Shown one piece after another: positions 1 through 5,903 of a stretch of DNA of 14,173 bases (positions within the stretch are counted from its first letter, which is position 1; each line of letters starts with the position of its first letter). Below the pieces are notes generated by a model, which worked only from the letters and a program-made list of their open reading frames with translations, ran no database searches and had not been told where the DNA came from. The stretch covers positions 1 to 14,173 of the forward strand of contig ONQL01000064.1 of NCBI GenBank assembly GCA_900319985.1. The letters run 5' to 3'. This DNA is from an uncultured Methanobrevibacter sp. GTDB taxonomy: Archaea > Methanobacteriota > Methanobacteria > Methanobacteriales > Methanobacteriaceae. Position numbers and translations under genes: made by a program.

Positions 1-92
1 TTGTTCATGTAAAAGTCATGGGTTTTCATCAATGAAATCACGTGGTTTACTAAAAATGGAGAATCTTTAATAATCTCATCATATTCTATCAT
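1..92 (-). CDS. Partial CDS, N-terminus of an unrecognised protein
   Basis: An open frame starts with ATG at 92-90 and runs off the left edge, giving about 30 residues that begin MIEYDEIIKDSPFLVNHVIS. An AAGGAG ribosome binding site at 106-101 lies 8 nt upstream of the ATG, and this is the main evidence that the start is real. No stop interrupts the visible frame. The gene is divergent from the secreted protein gene at 185, and the AT-rich spacer between them presumably holds both promoters. The fragment is too short to assign a family, so no function is claimed. Confidence 0.6.
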   Translation of the reverse strand, partial: MIEYDEIIKDSPFLVNHVISLMKTHDFYMN

Positions 93-132
93 AATAATGG
101 CTCCTTATTAATATAATATTATAATAATTAAG

Positions 133-179
133 ATTTAAATAGTATTTGTAACATATTATACACAACAAACTATGGGGTG
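133..179 (+). promoter_or_regulatory. Putative promoter and ribosome binding site for the secreted Ig-like protein
   Basis: A TATA-like ATTTAAATA lies at 133-141, about 45 nt before the start codon, so transcription would begin near 163-166. GGGGTG at 174-179 is 5 nt before the ATG at 185 and matches the archaeal GGTG-type Shine-Dalgarno. Called by eye from the consensus only. Confidence 0.45.
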
Positions 180-184
180 CAATC

Positions 185-685
185 ATGAACAAAAAAATCA
201 TCATCATTTTTGCAATTGTCTGCGTGGGCTTTGTGTTGCTTACAAGTCCTGCATTTGCAAAAGAAAACGTTAATGTAAAAATATCCACTGATAAATGGCT
301 TAACGGCAAGGGCGTTATTTTAATTAAGCTTGTTGATGACCGGGGTAGGGAAATTCATACCAATGGAAAAATCAACTATACAATCACTGATTCCAATGGT
401 CATTATGAATGGAAATATAAGTCATACAGCAAGTTTCTTCGCATTAAATACGATTCGGGATGGTATAATGTCCAGGTAAAATTCGACGGGGATAAAAAGT
501 ACAGTTCCGCTTTTTCATCTCAGGATGTCAATGTACCAACATCCAAACCTAGTTTTGATGCCTATAATTATTATGATAATCATAATTGGGGTTTAAACCA
601 AAAAATGGATGATTATATGGAGGATAATTACTGGGATGAGGAAATCTATGATGATGCCTCAACGTATGATGGCGAGGGATATTGA
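185..685 (+). CDS. Small secreted protein with an Ig-like domain
   Basis: The 166-residue product has a clear Sec signal peptide: lysines at 3-4, a hydrophobic core to about residue 20, and an Ala-x-Ala site (AFA followed by KE) near residues 23-25. The mature part, residues 27-115, resembles one Ig-like beta-sandwich repeat of the type found in adhesin-like proteins of gut Methanobrevibacter, with a disordered-protein-like segment of YNVQVKFDGDKKY. The C-terminal 45 residues are rich in Asp, Tyr, Asn and Glu. No C-terminal transmembrane anchor or cell-wall binding domain is seen, so it is probably released or held non-covalently at the surface. It stands alone, with its own promoter upstream and hairpins downstream. 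The adhesin-like relationship is inferred from pattern, and no ligand can be suggested. Confidence 0.7.
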   Translation: MNKKIIIIFAIVCVGFVLLTSPAFAKENVNVKISTDKWLNGKGVILIKLVDDRGREIHTNGKINYTITDSNGHYEWKYKSYSKFLRIKYDSGWYNVQVKFDGDKKYSSAFSSQDVNVPTSKPSFDAYNYYDNHNWGLNQKMDDYMEDNYWDEEIYDDASTYDGEGY

Positions 686-709
686 AATTTTTTTTAAAAA
701 AGAGATGTA

Positions 710-747
710 ATTGGTGTTTAAATATATGGAGGAGTTTAAACACCAAT
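710..747. repeat. Perfect 13-bp inverted repeat (hairpin 1)
   Basis: The arms are ATTGGTGTTTAAA (710-722) and its exact reverse complement (735-747). The 12-nt loop TATATGGAGGAG contains a Shine-Dalgarno-like GGAGG. A run of five T follows at 752-756. It could act as a terminator for the preceding gene or as part of a structured RNA with the next two hairpins. Confidence 0.75.
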
Positions 748-756
748 CGTGTTTTT

Positions 757-781
757 CGGAAAATTCGGCAGTAATTTTCCG
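757..781. repeat. Perfect 9-bp inverted repeat (hairpin 2)
   Basis: The arms CGGAAAATT (757-765) and AATTTTCCG (773-781) flank a 7-nt loop, CGGCAGT. It starts 9 nt after hairpin 1 and ends 1 nt before hairpin 3. Confidence 0.7.
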
Positions 782-782
782 G

Positions 783-825
783 GAATATTAAATTAGAAAA
801 TTGAGTAAAAGCTAATTTAATATTC
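783..825. repeat. Perfect 14-bp inverted repeat (hairpin 3)
   Basis: The arms GAATATTAAATTAG (783-796) and CTAATTTAATATTC (812-825) flank a 15-nt loop. It is the longest stem of the three and is followed by T-rich sequence, including TTTTT near 835. Confidence 0.75.
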
Positions 826-900
826 TATTCTATATTTTTGGAGATTGTATTATTACTTGACTAATAATATGTTTTGTTTTAAAGCAATGTTTAGGCAAAA

Positions 901-920
901 AATTTAGGTGTGCCTAAATT
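901..920. promoter_or_regulatory. DtxR-type operator 1 upstream of feoB
   Basis: The 8-bp arms AATTTAGG and CCTAAATT flank TGTG. This fits the TTTAGG-N4-CCTAAA palindrome typical of DtxR/IdeR-family metal-dependent repressors. A further TTTAGGC half-site lies at 890-896. The operator is about 30 nt upstream of the first TATA box. Confidence 0.65.
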
Positions 921-950
921 CATCACTTGTTTTAAATGTTGGTTGTATTG

Positions 951-958
951 GTATATAA
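951..958 (+). promoter_or_regulatory. Putative TATA box, feoB promoter P1
   Basis: GTATATAA at 951-958 would place a transcription start near 978-982, inside operator 2. This is the distal of two candidate feoB promoters, and its leader would be about 195 nt. Confidence 0.45.
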
Positions 959-970
959 AGGTTTCGATTT

Positions 971-986
971 TTTAGGCATGCCTAAA
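971..986. promoter_or_regulatory. DtxR-type operator 2 (perfect 16-bp palindrome)
   Basis: TTTAGGCATGCCTAAA is a perfect palindrome matching the DtxR-family consensus. It lies 12 nt after the P1 TATA box, over the expected transcription start, which suits repression by blocking RNA polymerase. Confidence 0.75.
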
Positions 987-996
987 TTTTTTATTT

Positions 997-1012
997 TTTT
1001 GGTATTCCTAAA
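997..1012. promoter_or_regulatory. DtxR-type operator 3, next to the P2 TATA box
   Basis: TTTTGGTATTCCTAAA fits TTTAGG-N4-CCTAAA with one mismatch. It ends 2 nt before the P2 TATA box and covers the TFB recognition region, so a bound repressor would block TBP and TFB. Confidence 0.6.
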
Positions 1013-1014
1013 TA

Positions 1015-1022
1015 TTTATATA
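1015..1022 (+). promoter_or_regulatory. TATA box, feoB promoter P2
   Basis: TTTATATA is the canonical archaeal box and is identical in core to the feoA and tRNA promoter boxes in this window. Transcription would start at about 1042-1046, giving a leader of about 130 nt. Confidence 0.6.
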
Positions 1023-1047
1023 GAATAAAAATCAATACTAAAGTATG

Positions 1048-1063
1048 TTTAGGTTAACCTAAT
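1048..1063. promoter_or_regulatory. DtxR-type operator 4 at the P2 start site
   Basis: TTTAGGTTAACCTAAT has a perfect 14-bp core, TTAGGTTAACCTAA (1049-1062), close to the classical DtxR/IdeR box. It lies just after the expected P2 transcription start. Confidence 0.75.
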
Positions 1064-1175
1064 TTTTTAATATTCGGGTCTGGACTTAAACTTGAAATAA
1101 TTTTTTTTAGTAGATGGATGACATTTTTTTTTTAAAATGTTGTCTGTTGATGTTAAATAAAAGGGAGAATGGTTA

Positions 1176-3194
1176 ATGACAGAATTAATTGTAGGATTAG
1201 CAGGAAACCCCAATGTGGGTAAAACTACTGTATTCAATCAATTAACTGGTATGCGCCAACATGTAGGTAACTGGCCGGGAAAAACAGTTGAACGGGCAGA
1301 GGGTCACTTTTCACATGGTGACTATGACTATGATGTTGTCGACTTGCCGGGTAACTATGCATTAAGTGCTCATTCGATGGAAGAGATTGTTTCTCGTGAT
1401 TTCATTGTGGATGACGACTCTGATGTTATTGTTAATGTAGTTGATGCTGCTAATTTAGAACGTAATTTATATCTCACAGTTCAAATGATGGAATTGGGAG
1501 CTAATCTGGTAATGGCTCTCAACATGAATGATTTTGCAAAGAAAAAAGATCATATAATAGATATTAAACTGATGAGTGAACTTTTAGGTTTCCCAGTTAT
1601 AGAAATCAATGCTAAAACCAAAGACGGTTTTGAAGAATTGTTGACAACTGTGGAAAAGGCTTCAAAAAACCCGATAGATTCAAGTGAAAAATTGTCCTAC
1701 GGTAATGAGATTAAAGGACATTTGGCATCAATTCAGGAACTGATAGAACAGGACAGCAGTTTACTCGATGTTCCTTCAATTTGGACTGCAATTAAACTCT
1801 TGGAAAAAGATTCAATCGTAATAGAGAAGGTTCAACAATCCAGTAAAAGTTCTCAGATTATGGTTGAAGTGGATAAGGTGGCAAGTCACTTTTATGATGT
1901 TTATCAGGAAGGTGCAGAAGAAGTTATTGCAAACGCAAGATATTCATTTATTGACGGTTTGATGGCTGAAGCCGTTAAAAGACCGGCTGTAGAAAAAGAA
2001 ACAACAACAGATAAGATTGACAGAATCGTTACCAATAGGTTTTTAGCTATCCCAATTTTTATAGTTATAATGTATCTATTGTTCCAGCTAACATTTACAA
2101 TTGCAACTCCGTTCGTTGATTTAATCGATGCAGGATTTGCTGCACTTGGTGAATATCTGGCCGAAGCGGTTGGAAATGAGATGTTAGGTTCATTCCTCCA
2201 AGATGGGCTCATTGGTGGTGTAGGTGGAGTACTTGTGTTCTTACCACAAATTATTCTCATGTTCCTGTTCTTAAGTATCTTGGAAGACAGCGGATACTTG
2301 GCAAGGGCTGCTTTCACATTGGATAAAATCATGCACTCTTTAGTGGGTCTTCACGGTAAAGCTTTCATCCCTATGATTTTGGGATTCGGTTGTGGAGTAC
2401 CTGCTGTAATGGCAACAAGAACAATGGAAAACGAATCTGATCGTTTACTTTCCATGATGCTTATTCCTTTCATGTCATGTACTGCCAGATTGCCGATTTA
2501 CTCAATCTTCATTGCAGCATTCTTTACTGCAAATCAAGGTTTGATATTACTGTCTATCTATTTATTAGGTATTGTTGTGGCTCTTATCGTTGCGGGAATA
2601 CTCAAAAGAACTATGTTTAAAGGATTGTCCGCACCATTTGTTATGGAACTTCCTACTTATAAGGTTCCATCTGTGAAAGGTGTATTGTTACATACCTGGG
2701 AAAAAACCAAAGGATTCTTAAGAAAAGCAGGTACTATCATTTTAGGTGCAGCTATTGTTATTTGGATTTTAAGCTACTTGCCTATGGGTGTAGAATACGG
2801 ATCCCAAGAATGTGTATTAGGTATGATTGGTACTGCAATTGCACCAATATTTGCTCCGTTAGGTTTTGGAACATGGCAAGCTGGTATTGCAATCCTTACA
2901 GGTTTGGTTGCTAAAGAAGTGGTTGTTTCAACATTTGCTACTTTAGGTGGACTTGAAGAAGATGATGAAGAAGGTGTAACACAGTTAGTTCATGACACAT
3001 TTACTCCGTTATCTGCATATTCTTTCATGGCATTTTGTCTATTGTATGTACCTTGTTTTGCATCTCTCGGTGCAATCAAACAGGAATCCAACAGTTGGAA
3101 ATGGCCTTTAACTATGGTATGTATTACTTTAGTAACTGCATACATTGTATCTTTATTGATTTACAATGTTGGTTTATTGGCAGGATTCGGATAA
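1176..3194 (+). CDS. feoB: Ferrous iron transporter FeoB
   Basis: FeoB is the GTPase-coupled inner-membrane Fe(II) importer. The 672-residue product shows the full family layout. The N-terminal G domain has the P-loop at 10-18 (GNPNVGKTT), G2 Thr37 in NWPGKT, G3 DLPG at 56-59 and G4 NMND at 116-119. A helical spacer follows to about residue 275. The membrane part then begins at NRFLAIPIFIVIMY near 287 and contains two gate regions; the conserved GCGVPA and SCTARLP stretches carry the cysteines usual in this family. GGGAG at 1163-1167 sets the ATG start, and the overlapping ATG at 1169 is out of frame. The length is normal for archaeal FeoB. Downstream lie feoA and a zinc-ribbon gene. Four DtxR-type operators upstream imply iron-responsive repression. 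Confidence 0.97.
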   Translation: MTELIVGLAGNPNVGKTTVFNQLTGMRQHVGNWPGKTVERAEGHFSHGDYDYDVVDLPGNYALSAHSMEEIVSRDFIVDDDSDVIVNVVDAANLERNLYLTVQMMELGANLVMALNMNDFAKKKDHIIDIKLMSELLGFPVIEINAKTKDGFEELLTTVEKASKNPIDSSEKLSYGNEIKGHLASIQELIEQDSSLLDVPSIWTAIKLLEKDSIVIEKVQQSSKSSQIMVEVDKVASHFYDVYQEGAEEVIANARYSFIDGLMAEAVKRPAVEKETTTDKIDRIVTNRFLAIPIFIVIMYLLFQLTFTIATPFVDLIDAGFAALGEYLAEAVGNEMLGSFLQDGLIGGVGGVLVFLPQIILMFLFLSILEDSGYLARAAFTLDKIMHSLVGLHGKAFIPMILGFGCGVPAVMATRTMENESDRLLSMMLIPFMSCTARLPIYSIFIAAFFTANQGLILLSIYLLGIVVALIVAGILKRTMFKGLSAPFVMELPTYKVPSVKGVLLHTWEKTKGFLRKAGTIILGAAIVIWILSYLPMGVEYGSQECVLGMIGTAIAPIFAPLGFGTWQAGIAILTGLVAKEVVVSTFATLGGLEEDDEEGVTQLVHDTFTPLSAYSFMAFCLLYVPCFASLGAIKQESNSWKWPLTMVCITLVTAYIVSLLIYNVGLLAGFG

Positions 3195-3207
3195 ATGCAT
3201 ATGGTGG

Positions 3208-3245
3208 TAATTAGTTTACTAATTATCATTATTTTTTAATTTTTT
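3208..3245 (+). terminator. Putative feoB terminator
   Basis: The 8-bp stem TAATTAGT (3208-3215) and ACTAATTA (3218-3225) is followed by T-rich sequence with two T-runs at 3232-3245. With only 2 nt between the arms, a real hairpin would open the inner pairs. The T-runs alone may terminate in archaea. Confidence 0.4.
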
Positions 3246-3258
3246 AGTTATAACTAAA
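3243..3258. promoter_or_regulatory. Candidate DtxR-type operator upstream of feoA
   Basis: TTTAGTTATAACTAAA is a perfect 16-bp palindrome differing from TTTAGG-N4-CCTAAA by one symmetric base per half. It ends 2 nt before the feoA TATA box, exactly as operator 3 does at feoB P2. A right half-site, ACCTAAAA, at 3292-3299 near the expected transcription start repeats the second element of the feoB layout. Confidence 0.5.
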
Positions 3259-3260
3259 TA

Positions 3261-3268
3261 TTTATATA
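3261..3268 (+). promoter_or_regulatory. TATA box of feoA
   Basis: TTTATATA is followed by ACTATG. Transcription would start near 3288-3292, about 35 nt before the feoA ATG. feoA can therefore be transcribed separately from feoB. Confidence 0.55.
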
Positions 3269-3325
3269 CTATGTTGTACAAAGTTTTGTATACCTAAAAA
3301 TTTATTTTATTTTAATGGTGATATT

Positions 3326-3553
3326 ATGAAAACATTAAGTGATGTAAAACCTGGTGAAACAGTAACCTTAGTTAAATATCACGATACAGGTGACGTAGAC
3401 TTAAGAAGACATTTATTAGGTATGGGTTTTGTAAGGGGAGCTCAAATTCGCGTTAAACAAGTAGCTTCTTTAGGAGATCCTATTGAAATGACTATTAAAG
3501 GTTACGATGTTTGTCTTCGTAAAGAGGAAGCTAAAAATATTGAAGTTGAATAG
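3326..3553 (+). CDS. feoA: FeoA, ferrous iron transport accessory protein
   Basis: This 75-residue protein is a single FeoA domain, a small SH3-like beta barrel that works with FeoB in the cytoplasm. Typical family features are the start TLSDVKPGETVTLV, the central block RRHLLGMGFVRGAQIRV (about residues 27-43), and the end with PIEMTIKGYDVCLRKEEA. The ATG at 3326 is preceded by GGTGA at 3316-3320. It lies 131 nt after feoB with its own TATA box and a DtxR-like palindrome, so the two genes look co-regulated but separately promoted. The gene order feoB then feoA reverses the common bacterial feoA-feoB order. Its C-terminal codons form the left arm of a terminator-like hairpin. Confidence 0.95.
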   Translation: MKTLSDVKPGETVTLVKYHDTGDVDLRRHLLGMGFVRGAQIRVKQVASLGDPIEMTIKGYDVCLRKEEAKNIEVE

Positions 3554-3567
3554 CTTCAATGTTTTTT
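3539..3567 (+). terminator. feoA terminator hairpin
   Basis: The arms ATTGAAG (3539-3545) and CTTCAAT (3554-3560) flank an 8-nt loop that includes the feoA stop codon. TTTTTT follows at 3562-3567, with more T-runs up to 3591. Confidence 0.55.
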
Positions 3568-3604
3568 ATTTATTTTTTTAATTCTTTTTTTCAACGGTGT
3601 TATT

Positions 3605-3808
3605 ATGAAATGTCGTATGTGCGGTTTCGAGTTTGATGAAAACGCTTTAGAAAACAGGGGTTGTGTCAGTTGCGGTAAACATGATAACTGCAATCAGGTT
3701 CACTGTCCTAATTGTGGATTCGGCAATCATCCGGAACTCGAGGAAGAGTTTGAATTCATTGTCAAACTTAAAAATAAATTTAAAAATAGAAAAAAAGCTA
3801 CAAATTAA
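3605..3808 (+). CDS. Small zinc-ribbon protein, feo-linked
   Basis: A 67-residue protein has seven cysteines: CxxC at 3/6, CxxC at 20/23, Cys29, and CxxC at 34/37, plus His26, His33 and His42. This suggests two small metal-binding knuckles, most likely zinc. The C-terminal third is charged (an EEEFEF stretch, then many Lys and Arg). GGTG at 3596-3599 precedes the ATG by 5 nt, the same spacing style as feoA. It is the third gene of the iron-uptake locus, 51 nt after feoA, behind T-rich sequence that may end most feoA transcripts. It could be a metal-responsive accessory to Feo, loosely analogous to bacterial FeoC, but it shows no winged-helix sequence and the link is contextual. It overlaps cbiO convergently by 4 bp. 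Confidence 0.75.
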   Translation: MKCRMCGFEFDENALENRGCVSCGKHDNCNQVHCPNCGFGNHPELEEEFEFIVKLKNKFKNRKKATN

Positions 3809-3823
3809 ATATTTTTAGCTTTT
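3793..3823. terminator. Bidirectional terminator-like hairpin between convergent genes
   Basis: AAAAGCTA (3793-3800) and TAGCTTTT (3816-3823) form an 8-bp stem with a 15-nt loop. The loop holds both stop codons of the overlapping convergent genes. T-rich sequence follows in both directions, so one element may serve both transcripts. Confidence 0.45.
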
Positions 3824-4644
3824 AATATTTCTTTTACTGTTTCTTCAATGCTCAATTTTTCAGTGTCAACGTCCAATCCTTTTTCTTTTAATTTGTATAA
3901 TATTTCGGTTGTCACTGGTGCTTTTAAATGAGCTTTTTTCAATAATTCCTTGTCAGAAAATATCTGATGGTTGTTTCCTTCAGCTATTATTTCTCCGTTG
4001 TATAAAACAAAGATTTTATCTGCAAATTCGTTTACCATTTCTATGTCGTGTGATGAAATTACGATGCTCATTCCTTCACTGTTGAGCTTGTTCAGGATGG
4101 CTAATACCTTATCGACACCTTCCGGGTCAAGGCCTGCTGTGGGTTCGTCCAAAATCATTATGTCTGGCCTCATTGCTACAATGCCTGCAATGGCTACTCT
4201 TTTCTGCTGGCCTCCGCTTAGGTGGTGTGGTGTTTTATCTTCAAATCCACTCATTCCAACCATTTCAAGAGCCTCTTCGATTCTTTTTTTGACTTCATCA
4301 TATTCAAGCCCCATGTTCATCGGTCCAAAGGCAACATCCTCCTTTACGGTTGGCGCAAAAAGCTGGTCGTTGGGATCTTGAAATACGATTCCTACTTTTT
4401 GCCTTACCTTAAGCAGCTCCTCTCTTTCAAATATGATTTTTTCACCGTCTATTTCAACATGGCCTGAAGTGGGTTCGGTCAAACCGTTGAAATGTGAAAA
4501 CAATGTGGACTTGCCTGCACCATTCGGTCCTATAATAGCTATTTTCTCTCCCTTTTTAACCTGGATATTTACATTTTTTAAAGCTTGGGTACCGTCATGG
4601 TATGTAAAACATAAATCTTTTGTCTCTAAATGGATGTCTGTCAT
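3805..4644 (-). CDS. cbiO: Cobalt/nickel ECF transporter ATPase CbiO
   Basis: This is the ABC-type ATPase that powers the Co(II) (or Ni(II)) energy-coupling-factor importer from the cytoplasmic side. All nucleotide-binding motifs are intact in 279 residues: Walker A GPNGAGKST at 39-47, Q-loop Gln89 in FQDPNDQLF, signature LSGGQQKR at 142-149, Walker B IMILDE at 162-167, and switch His199 in SSHD. The FQDPNDQLF block is characteristic of CbiO/EcfA ATPases. The C-terminal 60 residues form the extra domain usual for this subfamily. The ATG at 4644 is preceded by GAGG at 4654-4651, and the gene follows cbiQ by 9 nt, so the two are translated together. It is the last gene of cbiMNQO, and its stop overlaps the convergent zinc-ribbon gene. 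Confidence 0.95.
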   Translation of the reverse strand: MTDIHLETKDLCFTYHDGTQALKNVNIQVKKGEKIAIIGPNGAGKSTLFSHFNGLTEPTSGHVEIDGEKIIFEREELLKVRQKVGIVFQDPNDQLFAPTVKEDVAFGPMNMGLEYDEVKKRIEEALEMVGMSGFEDKTPHHLSGGQQKRVAIAGIVAMRPDIMILDEPTAGLDPEGVDKVLAILNKLNSEGMSIVISSHDIEMVNEFADKIFVLYNGEIIAEGNNHQIFSDKELLKKAHLKAPVTTEILYKLKEKGLDVDTEKLSIEETVKEILKAKNI

Positions 4645-4653
4645 TTTAAACCT

Positions 4654-5484
4654 CTAATTAATTGATAAATTTTGACCGAAGTAACCTAATTGACCACCGA
4701 ATTTGAACAATATGATTTCCAATACTATAACTAGGATTATTATTGAAATCAGGAATATGTAATCGCTTTTTTCAGGAGATTTTTTTTCATTGAACATTTC
4801 TGATGTATCTGAAAATCCACGACTTATCATACTTTTGTGAACTCTTTCTCCCTGTTCATATGCCTTCAGAAACATCATTCCTACAGTATATCCGACTTGC
4901 TTAACTCTCCATTTGTAGGGTACGTTTTTGGAATGGATATTGAAATTCCTTGACTTTTGACTTTTGCGTATTGCAGCAAGCTCATCAACAAATAAAAATA
5001 GGAATCGAACCATGATCGACAGTATCATTGCCAAATCCCTTGGCATTTTCAATTTCCTGAATGAACTGGCCATCTCCTGAAGTGGGGTTGTTGATGAGTA
5101 GATGATTACTGCTGTCAGGGTCACAATTAATCTGACCAGCAATAGAATTGCCCAATTGAGTCCCACGTCAGTTATGTTCAACCAGGAATAACTCCAGATA
5201 ACGTTTCCCGGCTGGATGAACGGTTGAAAAATAATTACTGCACCACCAAACGGAAGCAGCATCAGTAAACGTTTGAATGAATCTTTATATGAAAGCTTGG
5301 CAATTTTAAGAATAATGAGTAAAAAGACTTCTAAAATTATTGGCATGAATATTTCGTTGGAGACAACACAGGTAACGATTATAAAAATTGTTGAGATTAA
5401 TTTAATCCTGCCTTCCAAATTATGTATGGGGCTGTCCTGTGAAGCCAAATCATCGAATCTTATTATCTGTGTTATGTCTGCCAT
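4654..5484 (-). CDS. cbiQ: Cobalt/nickel ECF transporter T component CbiQ
   Basis: CbiQ is the membrane coupling subunit that links the ATPase CbiO to the substrate-binding CbiM. The 276-residue protein has about five to six hydrophobic segments and the two cytoplasmic coupling-helix signatures of the family: IRKSQKSRNF near residues 176-185 and VHKSMISRGF near 217-226, the latter ending in the conserved x-R-G. The N-terminal region is soluble (QDSPIHNLEGRIKLI), as is common. The start ATG is at 5484-5482 with only a weak GTGA-like site upstream. A 112-nt gap with a terminator-like hairpin separates it from cbiN, and a TATA-like sequence in that gap may drive cbiQO separately. Confidence 0.92.
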   Translation of the reverse strand: MADITQIIRFDDLASQDSPIHNLEGRIKLISTIFIIVTCVVSNEIFMPIILEVFLLIILKIAKLSYKDSFKRLLMLLPFGGAVIIFQPFIQPGNVIWSYSWLNITDVGLNWAILLLVRLIVTLTAVIIYSSTTPLQEMASSFRKLKMPRDLAMILSIMVRFLFLFVDELAAIRKSQKSRNFNIHSKNVPYKWRVKQVGYTVGMMFLKAYEQGERVHKSMISRGFSDTSEMFNEKKSPEKSDYIFLISIIILVIVLEIILFKFGGQLGYFGQNLSIN

Positions 5485-5514
5485 ATCAATTCACTATTAT
5501 AATATTAAAAATTC

Positions 5515-5528
5515 GTAATATATTATTA
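5515..5528 (-). promoter_or_regulatory. Possible internal promoter for cbiQO
   Basis: On the minus strand, AATAATATATTACG at 5528-5515 is TATA-like and lies about 35 nt before the cbiQ start. The region is AT-rich throughout, so this is a weak call based mainly on the hairpin just upstream of it. Confidence 0.3.
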
Positions 5529-5570
5529 TTTGCTTATGTTAATTTTAATCAATTTCAATTATTATTTAAA

Positions 5571-5607
5571 AAAAGGGATAGTAGAAATTAGGTGAATTAA
5601 TTTCTAC
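5571..5607 (-). terminator. Terminator-like hairpin between cbiN and cbiQ
   Basis: A perfect 10-bp stem, GTAGAAATTA (5581-5590) with TAATTTCTAC (5598-5607), has a 7-nt loop. Read on the minus strand, it covers the last cbiN codons and is followed by a T-run at about 5574-5567. It has the shape of an intrinsic terminator or attenuator. Confidence 0.55.
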
Positions 5608-5902
5608 GTTTTACAATTTCTGCAACAGCATATCCTACTACCAAGGTTACAAGTACACCTATTATCAGGGCCACGACTTGCAATGCTTGGTTTTCAGGAT
5701 CGTTTGCAAATGCATAATCTGGGAGGGCTGCTTCTGGAACACCGTTGACTTCTTCTACTGTGAAGTTTTCGTCAAGTCCGGCGTCTTCCGCTGATTTTTC
5801 CAATCCGTCCGGGTCGCCAGATGCGATGTATGGTGAGAGAACACAAATGACAACACAGATTAGGACTGCAATTCCAATTAATGTCATGTCTTTTTTATCC
5901 AT
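5597..5902 (-). CDS. cbiN: Cobalt transport protein CbiN
   Basis: CbiN is the small auxiliary membrane protein that helps CbiM load metal in the CbiMNQO importer. I start it at the ATG at 5902-5900 (MDKKDMTLIG), giving 101 residues, because the AAGGAG site (5917-5912) is 9 nt away. The in-frame ATG at 5911 directly abuts that site. The protein has two transmembrane helices, about residues 6-25 and 74-94, with a loop between them containing GDPDGLEKSAED and NGVPEAALPDYAF, both typical of CbiN. It begins 1 nt after the cbiM stop (TAATATG), which indicates translational coupling. The presence of CbiN favours cobalt, though related NikN proteins serve nickel. Confidence 0.92.
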   Translation of the reverse strand: MDKKDMTLIGIAVLICVVICVLSPYIASGDPDGLEKSAEDAGLDENFTVEEVNGVPEAALPDYAFANDPENQALQVVALIIGVLVTLVVGYAVAEIVKRRN

Positions 5903-5903
5903 A

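Larger units (their letters stand above)
686..1175. other. 490-nt intergenic region: tandem hairpins, then the feoB control region
   Basis: No credible gene is seen on either strand. The left third (686-830) carries a T-tract at about 687-695 and three consecutive perfect inverted repeats. The right part (880-1070) carries four DtxR-type palindromes and two TATA boxes belonging to feoB. The remainder (1064-1160) is AT-rich leader with no recognised structure. Confidence 0.7.

Noticed and set aside
549..746. A His/Pro/Asn-rich 65-codon minus-strand frame over the end of the secreted protein gene and hairpin 1.
   Set aside because: Composition is explained as the complement of the Asp/Tyr-rich tail; it starts inside an inverted repeat and lacks a ribosome binding site.
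1904..2332. A 142-codon minus-strand frame inside feoB.
   Set aside because: Antisense shadow of a highly conserved membrane-domain coding region; no start signals or sensible domain.
3971..4657. Several plus-strand frames opposite cbiO.
   Set aside because: Shadows of the intact CbiO coding sequence, whose ATPase motifs are all present on the minus strand.
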